Both the position numbers and the translations under genes were made by a program. This document shows, in pieces, positions 16,679 to 26,112 of a stretch of DNA of 26,941 nt. This DNA is from Chloromonas sp. AAM2. Lineage: Eukaryota > Chlorophyta > Chlorophyceae > Chlamydomonadales > Chlamydomonadaceae. Location of the stretch: positions 3,120 through 30,060 of the forward strand of contig QAXH01005302.1 in NCBI GenBank assembly GCA_004335635.1, given 5' to 3'. The notes under the pieces are model-generated. The model was not told where the DNA came from. It ran no database searches and was given only the letters and a program-made list of their open reading frames with translations. Within the stretch, counting starts at the first letter, position 1, and each line of letters starts with the position of its first letter.

Positions 16679-19600
16679 GTGGGACACTGTCTGTTGGTGC
16701 ATCAATTTTAGGCCTTTTTTATGTCAGCTTTTTAATGTCAGAAATCGTGCCAGGTATTCAGGGCCAAGGTAGCAGACAGTAGTAGACAGTAGTAGGTGGT
16801 AGCAGAAAGTACCAGATATCCAGCCATGTATTCAGGGGAGAGGTGGCATGATTCTCATTCATCCATTCCCTCTGCACTGCCACCCGCGTGATGTCAGTGT
16901 TCTTAGCATGCTCTTGGCTCAGCCCTTTTGTTGTTGTTGTTTACATGGCCTTCAGTCCGGGGACGACGGCTCAGCGGGGGCAAGGGAGGCAGGGAGGGAA
17001 AACAAATAGCACAACTGTTAACTGCACCACTGCACCAGCAAGAAATGCTAACAAATAGCCCTTTCGTTGCATCTGCTGCAGGATAGTGGGCGTTCAGAGT
17101 GATGCCATTTGCATGTTCGCATCCCCATGTCTGTGGGTGCCGCTGCTCCTGTCATGCACTTATCGCGAACGTCTTTGCATGCAAACGGCGTCAACTTGCA
17201 AACTCGCTATGGCCATGCCTTGTTGCTTTCTGATTAGTCAGCCCCAACTGTTGATCTTCACTTTTGGCCGCAGCGGCTGGAGCAGTTGGCAGCTGAGCGG
17301 CAGGCAGCAGCAGAGATGGCCGCAGCCAGGGCAGCTGAAGCAGCAGCAGCGGCAGCGGCGGCATCAGCAGCCATTGCAGCAGCAGCGGGCTCAGCCAGCC
17401 ATTGGTCTGTGTCTGATAGCGGTGCAGAGGAGGAGAGAGAGTTGATGAGGCAAAACCAGGACCCAAATATACAGGTAGGCTATGGAACACTTTGACATGC
17501 ACACATGCTTAAAGATAAAGTCATGCACACCCCTGTGGTGCTTTGATTCGTTTCAATACTGCTGGAGAGGAGGAGAGGAGGAGAGCAGGAGAGCAGGAGA
17601 GGAGGCTGATGACTGAGACATGACGCAAGAGGATCATGGCTAGGCTTGTGTGAAAGCTGTGGCAGAAGTCCTTCTACCCGTGGAATAGGCAAGACAGGTT
17701 TTTGTGTTACACCACCTACCAGGTCTGGGTGCATGCGTGCATTTGGCTTACCACTCTTTGTCCACTTGTGTGTTCAGATCATGCGGCTGCAAGGCGTGCT
17801 GGAGCTGATCGCGGACCCTACAGCTGGCATTGGGCGCAAGACACGAACTGTATGGTGAGCGCTTGAGACGAGGTTTTGTGAGCGAGGGAGTGATGTTTTG
17901 ACACATGAGGGTCGCAACGAATGTCGGCTGCTGCATTGCTGCCAGGGCACACTAGGCTTGCATGGATAAGGTTAGATGCTTGGCTACCACACCTACTGAT
18001 ATTTGTGGTGCTGCCCGTTCCTCAAGGCTCTCAAGTCCTGCCCTTCTGGCATGGGGCCACTTAGGCCTCAATCTTAGCCAACTCCATGTGTCTCGATCTT
18101 TGCCCGCCATGCTCGACTTCCCCACACCCACGCCCGCCCGCCCATTACAGCTTACTCAACACAATGGCTTGTCAGGGTCGTACAGGTAGTAAAGCAACAC
18201 ACACAGACGCACACACATGTGCACACTCACACGCACGCACACACAGACACACACACCTCACAGCAGACATGCACACATGCGTTGCAGGGGGCGTTCACAG
18301 AAGGTCTTCTCCGGCCAGGCGTTCCTAGACTGGATCTCCGGTGCGGGCCTCAATCTCACCCCCGCCACCTACGCCAGCCGCAACACCTCGGCCGCGCGCC
18401 AATGGCTGGCCCTGAACTGCATCAGCCCCACAGGAGCTGCGGAAGCTGCCTCGCAGCTGCTTGTGTCAAACTACATCACCATGGCCACGGACAAGCTGCC
18501 GCCTGCTGCTAAGCTGGACGCGCAGGGCCAGCCAATGGCCCCACAGGTAGGTTGTCAGAAATCAAAACAAAACATATCAGAATATAGGATTATTAATATT
18601 GGAGTATCAAGTTATATTCAAAACACATCACCATGGCTATGCATGAGCTGCCGCCTGCGGCCCACACTGCTGATCGGCCCTTGTATCCTATCCGTGGACC
18701 AAACATAATCTGAGCATGAAGCAAGTTAGGCATTTGATATGGCGGCAGCCTGGTTTGCCTCTTTTCTAAGGCTATTTGACCAACTTTGACAGCCATAAAG
18801 GGACAGGTACGGTTACATGGCATGCTGCGACTTTTCGCTTGGTGCGCCTGCACTGCTGACCAGTCACAGGTTGTTATAACCCTGCCACCAGCATGGTGCT
18901 GATCAGTCACTGTGACCAGCATGCTGACGACGGCGAATTCAGCCGGCCTGGATTGATGCAGTCTTGCATCTTTGGTGCGGTGTTGTGCTGGCTCAGCCTT
19001 GTGCCTGAAGGCAGCTGCAGGCTTTTGCCGTGGTCTTCATCTGCTTTCAGAATGAATACATCATGTGATTGCTGCCTTTTTCTCAGGTTGATCCCAAGGC
19101 CCTGTATGTGGTGGTGCCGGGTGCCGCTGCGCCGCTGAGGGGCCAGCCGCTGAACACATTCTACTGGTGGAACGGACAGGCCAGGCCTGCAGGACAGGTG
19201 CGTAGGACGCCGGGTGCTGCGCCAGGCTCTCTTCACCGAGCACAGAGGTCAGGTGGCCCACATGCCAGAGACATCAACCGTCAAGCTTTCAGCGGCCGGC
19301 TTCACTGGCAAGCAAGCGAACACAGCACGAACTCGCTTCCACGTTTAAATGCAGCCGTCGGCGAGGGTGGGAATCCCCACCAGGTTGCCCACTCTGCATC
19401 ACAAGTGTGATTCCGCACAATAAGCAGAGTGATACACGTGACACGCTCTTGTGACTGAACAGGTTGGCCAACACCTTCGTGAGTTGATCATGCAACTGTA
19501 CGACACATTGTGTGAGTGCCTGCTCACAGGTTGCCCAGGACCTTCGTGAGTTGATCATGCAACTGTACGACCGGCATCTGAGCTCCGACGGCCGGTCAGT

Positions 19601-22600
19601 CAATTACGCCGCCATCCGGGAGGACCCGTTGTTTGGACAGTACGTGGGCGCAGCGGCAGAGCTGCAAAGGGTGAGTAACAGGCAGTCCGTTGCTGTTAAG
19701 AGCAGGAGGCGAGGCAGCAGGCTGTTGTGTGACCAGGAGGCAAACAGTCTGCGCTTTAATAGTCGCTTTAAGCAATAGTCAAGCGCTTCACTGGCAAGCG
19801 CTGCGCAGTAGTGCGCCATGCCAGTCAGCGCATCATAGATTTTCACATCGTTTCATTTTTAGGTTTGCGTCAGTTGCCATCTACATGGATGATGCTAGGG
19901 ACAAAACACTCTTATCCGACATGTTGTTGTGTGCGCCTTCAGGTTGACCTCGCGCCCCTGAGCCGCGAGGAGCTGTGTGCCCTGTTCATCAACCTATACA
20001 ACGCGCTCATCATCCACGCCATGGTGGTGTACGGGCCACCTGCCAACACAGCTCAGAGGATGACCTTCTTCACCAAGGACGCATCCTACTGCATAGCCGG
20101 ACACACATACACTGGTAAGCCTACTTGAGTGAGTGTGTTGAAGAGGGGGGCAGAATGGCGTGCTTGCACACATGATTTGGGGGAAGCTCAGGGTCTGGTA
20201 AGTGTGTGTGCTAGTCTTGTTCGTGCTTACTTTGTATCTCACCTTGCCCTGCCTGACACTGACATTACTAATTCTCTCCGATGAGTCGGATGGCGTTTCC
20301 CACCAAGGACGCTTCGTACTGCATAGCCGGACACACATGCAAAGGTCTGTGGCTCTTGCATGGCTGTCCGATGTGCGGCTCGCCTTACAGTCTAGTATGC
20401 ATCATTGCAAGCTGCAAAGCCGCGAGAACGGAGGAATTGCGTGGCGCAGAGCAGCGGGGGTTGCATGGCATGTGCAACCGTTTTTGTCCGTCTTTCAGAA
20501 ATGTGTTGCCTGGTCAGTTCAGTTGATCACACTGCTGTTACGACGTTAATTTTGGCTTGTGTTCAAATCCGTCTAGCAAGAGAACACTTGCACTCTCATG
20601 ACTTGTGGCATGTGATTTGTGCAGCGGTGGACATTGAGAACCAAGTGACTTTGACTTGAATCGTGACACTGATATGAATCAGCTCACGCCGTTTGATTCG
20701 TTTGTCTGTTTGCGCAGCGGACGACATTGAGAACGGAGTGCTGCGTGGGAACCGTCCGGCCGCCTCCAACCTGTTCGTGTTGGTAGGACTCAACAAGGTG
20801 GCGGGCGGACAGTTCAAGAAGGACGAACCGAGGGCCAAGAAGGTGCGTTGCTGCATCGTCTTTGTGCCATGAGAGGGGCTGGAACTCTGATCTCATGTTG
20901 TCCCTGGACTGGCATGCCTGACAGAATCACAGTCACCTGGACCTGTGTTGCATCCAGCGCATTAATTTTATGAAGTGAAAGAGGTTGGACTTCCGTTTGC
21001 AAGTATGTCTGGAGTGGTCTGGATGCTCCACAGTTTGTTGCTGCGCCAGTCATGTGTGTTGTTCTTCGCGCGCCCGTTCCCACCCTGATGTTCCTGCGGG
21101 TGCAGCTGCTGAGCGGGGCAGCACCCTTAGTCCCGCTGTGTACTCATGCATAGTACTGTCACCTTTCCTACGCCCCGTCTCCCCCAAGGCGTCTCCTCAA
21201 CCACATCCCTCTCACTTTGAACCGCTTCCTCAACCATATCTCTCACTCTTCCTATGCCCAGGTGGTGATCCCCATGGACCCCCGCATCCACTTTGCGCTG
21301 GTGTGCGGCGCCAAGTCATGCCCGCCCATCTCCATCTACACGCCTGACAACCTGGAGGAGGGGCTCACTGCAGCCGGTGAGTGTGAGATGATGTGTGTGA
21401 GGAAAGGCGTGCTTTGTGTGATATGTGTGACTGCCCTTCCAGTGTGTGGGTGTGGTCAGTGACATCTGTGGGAGGCTGACGGCAGCCAAGGGGGGCATGT
21501 GGCCTTTCTGAGTCACCATCATTCATCATGACCACAGGTATATGTGGGGGGCGTTGAGCATGTGGTCTTTGCGAGTCGGAACAACATCTATCAATCCAGC
21601 CATTCCTGTGGAACTTGAAACACGTCGACACAGTGTGCTTTGATGGAAGGGGGATCCGTACTTGAATCTAGCACTGCGTCGTACGAGGCTGTTGTCGTGT
21701 GCATCCAGGCCATCTAGTCAACAACCCAAAATGCAAACAAGATCAACAACCAAAACTTATGTGCGTTTGGTTGTGTCCTGATTTCCTTGTTCATATTCAC
21801 ATTGGTCATTGTGGACATGGTCACTTTCCTGATGCCGTGCCTCTTATGGTGTTGGGGTTGGCGTTGGTGTTGGTGTTGGTGTTTACATGCCCTTCGGTCT
21901 GGAGAGGACTGCTTAGCAGGGTGAGGGGAAATGGAAAAACGCATGTAATCTACTGGTAACCACTGCACGCTTAGCAACAACCGCCTCTCATCGTGGCTCT
22001 TATTGGGTGCGTGTGGTTGTGTGCAGGCGAGGTGTTCTGTTCGAGCGAGGTGGAGGTGGATGCGGCACAGGGCGTGATCAAGCTATCCAAGATTATGCAG
22101 GTAAGCTACAGAGCAACACAACGCATGTGATATTGATATTCGAAGATCAAACGAAAGTAAAGTGAGAAGATTGGGCAGGTAAGCTGATGTTCGTGCTGGC
22201 TGGCATCAAACCAGTTTGATTCCCTCCTCGCTTTGACAGTTCTGTATTGCAACTAGCACATAAAGCTTTTATGTTCATGAAGTTGCAGACTATGTGAGCA
22301 TGTCGTGTCTACCATGCACGCGTTTTCTTGACATATCTTCACGGGGTTTGCCAGATAGAACGGCCAGAGGCATGTTTGACTGCTCAGTCTGTCACATGGC
22401 TGCAACACTTATCAACATGAGTGCTTTCCTTTGACTTATGTGTGCAGTGGTACTCGATGGACTTCGGAGAAAATGATACCGAGAAGCTCCGATTTGTCCT
22501 CCAGTTCCTCAAGGTGAGGCGATGGAGGGTCGCAAAGAAGATGCTTAGAGAGACAGTAGTCTGCTTGTCGTTTCATGTCACAGTAGTCTGCTTGTCGTTT

Positions 22601-22936
22601 CATGTCACAGTAGTCTGCTTGTCGTTCCATGTCATGAATGCTTTTTCACGCCTCCTGCCAGGCATGGCCCCTGATGAGCAAGTTGGCCTCAGCCTTCCAT
22701 GCTCAGAAGGATAAAATGAACACGTGTGTTCGCAAGTCAGACAGGCCAGGAGTAGCTGCATCAAGACTGACATGCACGGCACTACAGACAGTTCTGTTCG
22801 AATCCAAACGCGGCCTTGACTTGATTTCCTGCGCCTTGCACAGGGCAAGAAGCGCTCCGACTTGGAAGGCCTGCTAGCCAGCGGCAAGTCGATCAAGATC
22901 AAGTATAAGGAGTACGACTGGAGCCTCAACAACTAA
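15532..22936 (+). CDS. Glutaredoxin-DEP-DUF547 fusion protein, 14 exons, 623 aa
   Basis: Exons: 15532-15729, 15979-16086, 16547-16678, 17274-17474, 17778-17854, 18288-18546, 19087-19197, 19530-19670, 19943-20114, 20718-20842, 21262-21376, 22027-22100, 22448-22513, 22844-22936. All join in one frame; introns are phase 0 except after 17854 (2), 20114 (1) and 21376 (1). Residues 1-48 are basic, Ser/Ala/Arg-rich and poor in acids, as in organellar transit peptides. Residues 51-146 are a CPYC glutaredoxin, 147-213 an Ala-rich linker, about 214-325 a DEP region, and about 370-600 DUF547. Plants and algae have proteins with this domain set, annotated as electron carrier or disulfide oxidoreductase. 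The ATG at 15532 is the first in frame. Expected role: glutathione-dependent thiol reduction, probably in an organelle; the DUF547 role is unknown. Confidence 0.93.
16447..16536. repeat. 45-bp tandem repeat with telomere-like CCTAACCCTAACCC cores
   Basis: Two 45-bp units (16447-16491 and 16492-16536) each hold cctaaccctaa(c/t)ccc followed by ggcaccagcagcacc. They lie immediately before the acceptor of glutaredoxin exon 3, in the intron. The core is TTAGGG-type on the other strand, as in many telomeres. Confidence 0.75.
16679..17273 (+). other. Intron of the glutaredoxin gene with a family C repeat
   Basis: Contains a family C copy at 16921-17045 and a run of agcagacagtagtag at about 16770-16806. 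No exon is seen. The acceptor is ggccgcag at 17273. Confidence 0.6.
16921..17045 (+). repeat. Dispersed repeat family C, copy 1
   Basis: A GTT run, then gtttacatggccttcagtcc, then gacggctcagcggg, then ggaaaac and cactgcac. The same order occurs at 21840-21975 with moderate divergence. Both copies are intronic in the same gene. Confidence 0.65.
17274..17474 (+). other. Ala-rich helical linker exon
   Basis: 67 codons. RLEQLAAERQAAAEMAAAR followed by a run of Ala probably forms a long helix, then the acidic EEERELMRQNQDP. It separates the glutaredoxin from the DEP region. Confidence 0.85.
17563..17606. repeat. Purine-rich GAGGAG/GAGCAG tract
   Basis: Imperfect repeats of ggagaggag and gagcaggag in the intron after the Ala-rich exon. 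Slippage-prone; no function is visible. Confidence 0.8.
17778..18546 (+). other. DEP-domain exons
   Basis: Exons 17778-17854 and 18288-18546 (phase 2 join forming a Trp codon). GRKTRTVWGRSQKVFSGQAF followed by LDWI matches the DEP pattern of a basic strand, F-x-G and the D-W-[IL] turn. The rest of the domain (ARQWLALNCISP and so on) diverges. DEP domains bind membranes or receptors in signalling proteins; its role here is unknown. The CA-rich tract at 18189-18262 precedes the acceptor. Confidence 0.75.
18189..18262. repeat. CA-rich microsatellite-like tract
   Basis: Imperfect CA repeats interrupted by G and T lie in the intron just before the DEP exon acceptor. Confidence 0.85.
18547..19086 (+). 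other. 540-bp intron of the glutaredoxin gene
   Basis: Holds exon echo 6 and short imperfect direct repeats around gaccagtcac / gatcagtcac (18858-18912). Nothing else was found. Confidence 0.6.
18617..18664 (+). repeat. Exon echo 6: copy of the 3' part of the DEP exon
   Basis: Matches 18465-18512 at 37 of 48 positions without gaps, offset 152 bp, with cores catcaccatggc and gagctgccgcctgc. The exon continues 34 nt past the matched part, so the donor itself is not included. Confidence 0.7.
19463..19504 (+). repeat. Exon echo 7: copy of the 5' edge of the first core DUF547 exon with acceptor
   Basis: Matches 19530-19571 at 39 of 42 positions, offset 67 bp. Its own AG is at 19461-19462 (gaacag). 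Using that acceptor would retain 67 nt, shift the frame and reach a TGA within the first 25 nt of the real exon. High identity suggests a recent duplication. Confidence 0.9.
20286..20344 (+). repeat. Exon echo 8: copy of the 3' edge of the 19943 exon
   Basis: Matches 20056-20114, the last 59 nt of the exon, at 47 of 59 positions without gaps, offset 230 bp. Identity is perfect over gcatagccggacacacat. It is followed by GTCTGT where the real exon has GTAAGC, a weakened donor. Confidence 0.88.
20616..20647 (+). repeat. Exon echo 9: copy of the 5' edge of the 20718 exon with acceptor
   Basis: Matches 20709-20740 at 27 of 32 positions, offset 93 bp, including tttg(t/c)gcag. If this acceptor were used, the frame would reach TGA about 12 codons in. 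It shares an intron with echo 8, so both exon edges bordering this intron are duplicated into it. Confidence 0.78.
21194..21250 (+). repeat. Short tandem duplication before an acceptor
   Basis: ctcaaccacatccctctcac (from 21195) recurs as ctcaaccatatctctcactc (from 21230) directly before the acceptor at 21261. The pyrimidine tract, rather than exon sequence, is duplicated. Confidence 0.7.
21377..22026 (+). other. 650-bp intron of the glutaredoxin gene
   Basis: Holds a short direct duplication (gcatgtgg(c/t)cttt, near 21495 and 21558) and family C copy 2 at 21840-21975. No exon is seen. Confidence 0.6.
21840..21975 (+). repeat. Dispersed repeat family C, copy 2
   Basis: A GTTGGTGTT run, then tttacatgcccttcggtct, then gactgcttagcaggg, then ggaaaaac and cactgcac, matching the order of 16921-17045. 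Confidence 0.65.
22101..22447 (+). other. 347-bp intron of the glutaredoxin gene
   Basis: GTAAGC donor and GTGCAG acceptor. The donor context caggtaagct recurs at 22176, about 80 bp downstream, which may be a short donor echo. Otherwise nothing was seen. Confidence 0.5.
22554..22634. repeat. 27-bp tandem repeat, three copies, in the last intron
   Basis: The unit begins cagtagtctgcttgtcg and ends tcatgtca. Copies are 22554-22580, 22581-22607 and 22608-22634, identical except for one base in the third. A length-neutral unit (27 nt), but intronic. Confidence 0.95.
22844..22936 (+). other. Terminal exon of the glutaredoxin-DEP-DUF547 gene
   Basis: 30 codons plus TAA (22934-22936). Encodes a basic end with GKSIKIKYKEYDWSLNN, similar to the W-x-L-N endings of many DUF547 proteins. 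No TGTAA box follows within 2 kb, so the poly(A) site is not placed. Confidence 0.88.
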
Positions 22937-25070
22937 GCTCCACCATAACTACAGCTCCAGCTTGTGCATGGTGCGATCACATGGGTGCGCGTGCATCTGC
23001 AAGCCACGTGACTTGGCGTAACAGCTGGGCGGAAGGTGGAATTGTTCCCTGAATGAGGTGATGGCAGGCGGTGCTGGTGCATCTGCGGTGCATCACACAA
23101 TTGTGAGGTACATTAGTTGTGGTATGACGTCAGCAGCACATGTGGGGCCACGTGGCTTGAGCTTGGCAGAACAGGATCCAGTGGTTTGCATGTGTGTGTC
23201 AGACAGGAGCAATGTTCACAACAGAGCAGTGAGTGGTAGTTGTGGCAGTTCTGGCAGTTATGATGAGCATCATGTGGGACGTTCGTGTGCTGGGTTCATT
23301 GGACCCGTGGCTAACCAGATCAATTTCTTACTTCTATAATTATTATGGCAAATGTTTACTTGAGACACGTGATACAAGGGTGATGTGCCGACCTTGGCTG
23401 TACTTTATTCGATAGCGGTTTGGGCTTGAGCTTAGCTGGGCTATTCGTCAAAGTTAGCCAGTCTGACTGGTCAGCAAGGTTGGACGGTCTGGCTATTCAG
23501 CAGTTTTAGAAAGTGTGAGAGCAGCATTGCACAGGGCAGCTTTGCATGTTTGTACTTGGATCGGCATTGTGTCAATTGGGAGAGGAATCTGGGTGCAGTT
23601 GTGTTGCAGATTGGTTGCTTGGGAGCTGAAGTGCTCTGGCGCCAGTGCTGCTGAGGCTGCCATTGTGGTTTTTCGTTGAACAGGGGTGCAGAGCTGATTG
23701 GAGGTGGAGAAGATTGAGTACCAGTTGGTGGCGAAAGTGTAGGTTCCGTTTGCTGCCACTGCCACTGACAGAAAGGCGCACAGCGGGGTTTTAGCATCTT
23801 GCTTCATCACCATTACATAGCAATGGCAACGGCAAGTCAGCTTGATGCATCGATGAAAGCATTGCCATCAGGCTTTCTGGTTTGAAGCTGGCTGCTTGTT
23901 GCGTATGGTTTTCTTCCTGCTGCGGCTTTGATGATGGCCAGGGCTGTGACGTCATTGATAACGGGCCATGTTGGCTGGGGTATGGTTTGCGCATGTGTGC
24001 ATGCACTTTGCGCCCGTGTGCATGCACTTTGCGCCCAGCCTGAGCCTGGAAAAGGTAGACGAAACGTCCATATTACAAGTGCACATGGCTGCGTACAAGT
24101 ACCACATTCCATATCATGATTTGTCTAGGGCCCGCTGCCATTCTTACACCCGGAACAGACCTTTCAGAAGACCCTGAACACAGCATAGGGGCCGATGTAG
24201 GCGGCTGATGAGCGCCTAGACTGTTTGGTCTGCAGCAATGCAAGCTGAGAGATCGCAGTCAGCAAAGACTTATGTGAAGCAGACTGGGCCAGGTTGGTCG
24301 TAGCTGCAAGCAGTAGCCGGGCAGTCAGGAATGAATGCCACTGTATTCCAGGCCTGCTTCTATCCTTATCCTTCAGCCGGACTGTATTTGACACAGTGTC
24401 TTAGCCATGCACAGAGCGTCGTTTGCAGTACAATTCGTTCGAGTCTTGGTGTCGTGGAGATAATAATTCTTGGGTCCTGCTATGTAGCTTGGTCTATGGT
24501 TTGTGCAGGTCGTGTCCTGCCAATTGTTAGCCGCATATGGGGACTTCAAATGATTTGAATAATGTAGGGCACTTGCTTTGGATTCTTTCCAAAAGCAACA
24601 GGCTAGTTTTCCAAGCACTGAAGACGTGGCATGTCATGGTTTTTTAAGCAACAATTTTAGCACACCAACAGAGGCTCTCCCTTGACTGGTTGCACTCTGA
24701 CTTGCGTGTGTGCGTTTGCTGCTTTGTGTGCGACGCTGTGTTTTGCATGCAGTAATCATGAAGGGGGGTTGTCAGGCCGGCCTGTGTGGATGCACTGAAT
24801 CACAGACAAGCAAGTGCAAGTGTTGAAAGGCATTGGTCCTGCTTTCGCAGATGCCCTCTGGAGGCATCACAAATCACGGCCCTGGTGTGTCCTTGGGTGG
24901 ATCATTCTGGTGTCGCATTGTCTTGCTTTCAGGCCTGGTGGTTTGACACTAGTGAACTAGAAGGCTTCCAGGCATAGCTTGTACCATAGTCCGAGGTTGC
25001 TTGTCGATTGGCAGCAGGAGTCAAAATTTGCTTGGTTGGCCGATTGCATACTGGGCTGTGTCAGTTTACA
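22937..25070. other. Downstream region: 3' UTR then spacer, no gene supported
   Basis: Begins with the 3' UTR of the glutaredoxin gene, whose end I cannot set. Overlapping minus-strand frames at 23471-23813 and several short frames (for example 24786-24977, ending AWWFDTSELEGFQA) have no recognisable family or splice partners. A 21-bp direct duplication lies at 23995-24036. Confidence 0.45.
23995..24036. repeat. 21-bp perfect tandem duplication
   Basis: Two identical adjacent copies of a unit starting gtgtgcatgcactttgcg. No coding context. Confidence 0.95.
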
Positions 25071-25610
25071 TCAGGAAAGCAGACACACGACAAGACAAGT
25101 CTTTGCAGGGCAAGTGTCACACCGTGCTTGGTGTAGCATATTGGACTTGTAAGCATCATGCTTGGTGGACAACTTACAAACAAGTTCTGGGACGATTCCA
25201 TGTAGCTCAGCAGCGTTTTCAATACCAGACACAAGAATGGCTGAATCTTGCATGAGCCAGTTGACACTATGTGGACTGCTTTGACGGCAGGGTTGGCAGA
25301 TGTGCATGGCGGTACCTGTACGCGCTTTACATGGCTTGGCATGCCACCAAGCCGTGTGGGTGATGATTTGCATGAAGCAGTGCCAACCCGGCCAGTTTGC
25401 TGCCTCTTCCTTGTGTTTATGCATAAACTGCGCAGGCTGTGAAAAGTCCAGAAGCGCCCCCTCTGAGTTGTAACATGTTCTTGTAACAAAACCGTCTATG
25501 CGTCTTGCCTCTCGTCCGGCTTGTCCTTCGACACGTTGCACGTGAACGCGGGGATGAACATAGCATTCAATCATCATGGAAAACCAGATATTGATATCAG
25601 ACATGTCCAC
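25071..25610 (-). CDS. Unknown ORF, 179 codons, weak
   Basis: This is the longest frame not explained by the two genes. The product is Cys/His/Trp-rich (for example HTAWWHAKPCKARTG and RCDTCPAKTC) with no domain I recognise, no signal peptide and no membrane segment. It could be a decayed transposon gene or chance. It overlaps another minus-strand frame (25061-25489), which argues for low constraint. Confidence 0.2.
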   Translation of the reverse strand: MDMSDINIWFSMMIECYVHPRVHVQRVEGQAGREARRIDGFVTRTCYNSEGALLDFSQPAQFMHKHKEEAANWPGWHCFMQIITHTAWWHAKPCKARTGTAMHICQPCRQSSPHSVNWLMQDSAILVSGIENAAELHGIVPELVCKLSTKHDAYKSNMLHQARCDTCPAKTCLVVCLLS

Positions 25611-25624
25611 CTTTGAAGGCCCCC

Positions 25625-25670
25625 TCCTTCGGACGGAATGTGTACCACCCTGACCTACCCTAAACTACAT
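25625..25670 (+). repeat. Dispersed repeat family B, partial copy
   Basis: Shares acggaatgtgtaccaccctg and acctaccct with 12239-12269. Short and diverged. Confidence 0.55.
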
Positions 25671-26112
25671 GGGAAGACAAAGCAAGGCGGAGAGGTAAGC
25701 AAGCCAGATCGCACTTTCCAAGAGCATAGCACGGTCCGATGCCTCGAAGGATCACTGCATCTTCCATGGTTTGAGAACCGTTTGTGCGAGCATCTGAGGA
25801 ATCGCCCAGCCTCGAAATGCCGTGCGGAACCCAGCGTTGAGACCAGCACTGTCTTAGTGACTAACGTCATTGCTGAATGCAGCGAAATGTACAGTGACAA
25901 AATAGCTCAGTATTGCTGATGATGCGAGTACTCTGCCGCTTTCATGCACTTGTTGAAGTGGCTGAGCTGACCTGGAAACCCAGTACCCTAGAGCCGGACA
26001 AAAACATGTTGGGTCCAGTTGACACTGATGCGCGTCGCGCAGCACTCTTTAACAATAACCTCAACGCATTCACCTTACGCATTCACCACTCGCGTATCAC
26101 CACTCGAAACGC
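25671..26112. other. Spacer, no gene supported
   Basis: Two short + frames (25638-25919 and 25913-26116) have no recognisable feature. Short imperfect direct repeats (cgcattcacc and atcaccactcg) lie at 26065-26110 just before a possible first exon. Confidence 0.4.

Larger units (their letters stand above)
19087..22513 (+). other. DUF547-domain exons
   Basis: Exons from 19087 to 22513. The diagnostic DUF547 motifs appear in order: LREL and YAAIREDPLFGQYV (exon 19530), LSREELCALFINLYNALIIH (19943), YCIAGHTYT|ADDIENGVLR (across the 20114/20718 join), GGQFKKDEPRAKK, then DPRIHFALVCGAKSCPP (21262), and CSSEVEVDAAQGVIKLSKI (22027). The highly conserved FINLYNA and HFALVCGAKSCPP segments are intact. 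The biochemical activity of DUF547 is not known; it often accompanies glutaredoxin and DEP domains in plants. Confidence 0.92.

Noticed and set aside
23471..23813. Two overlapping minus-strand ORFs of 106-108 codons
   Set aside because: Different frames over the same sequence, no recognisable domain and no splice signals that extend either.
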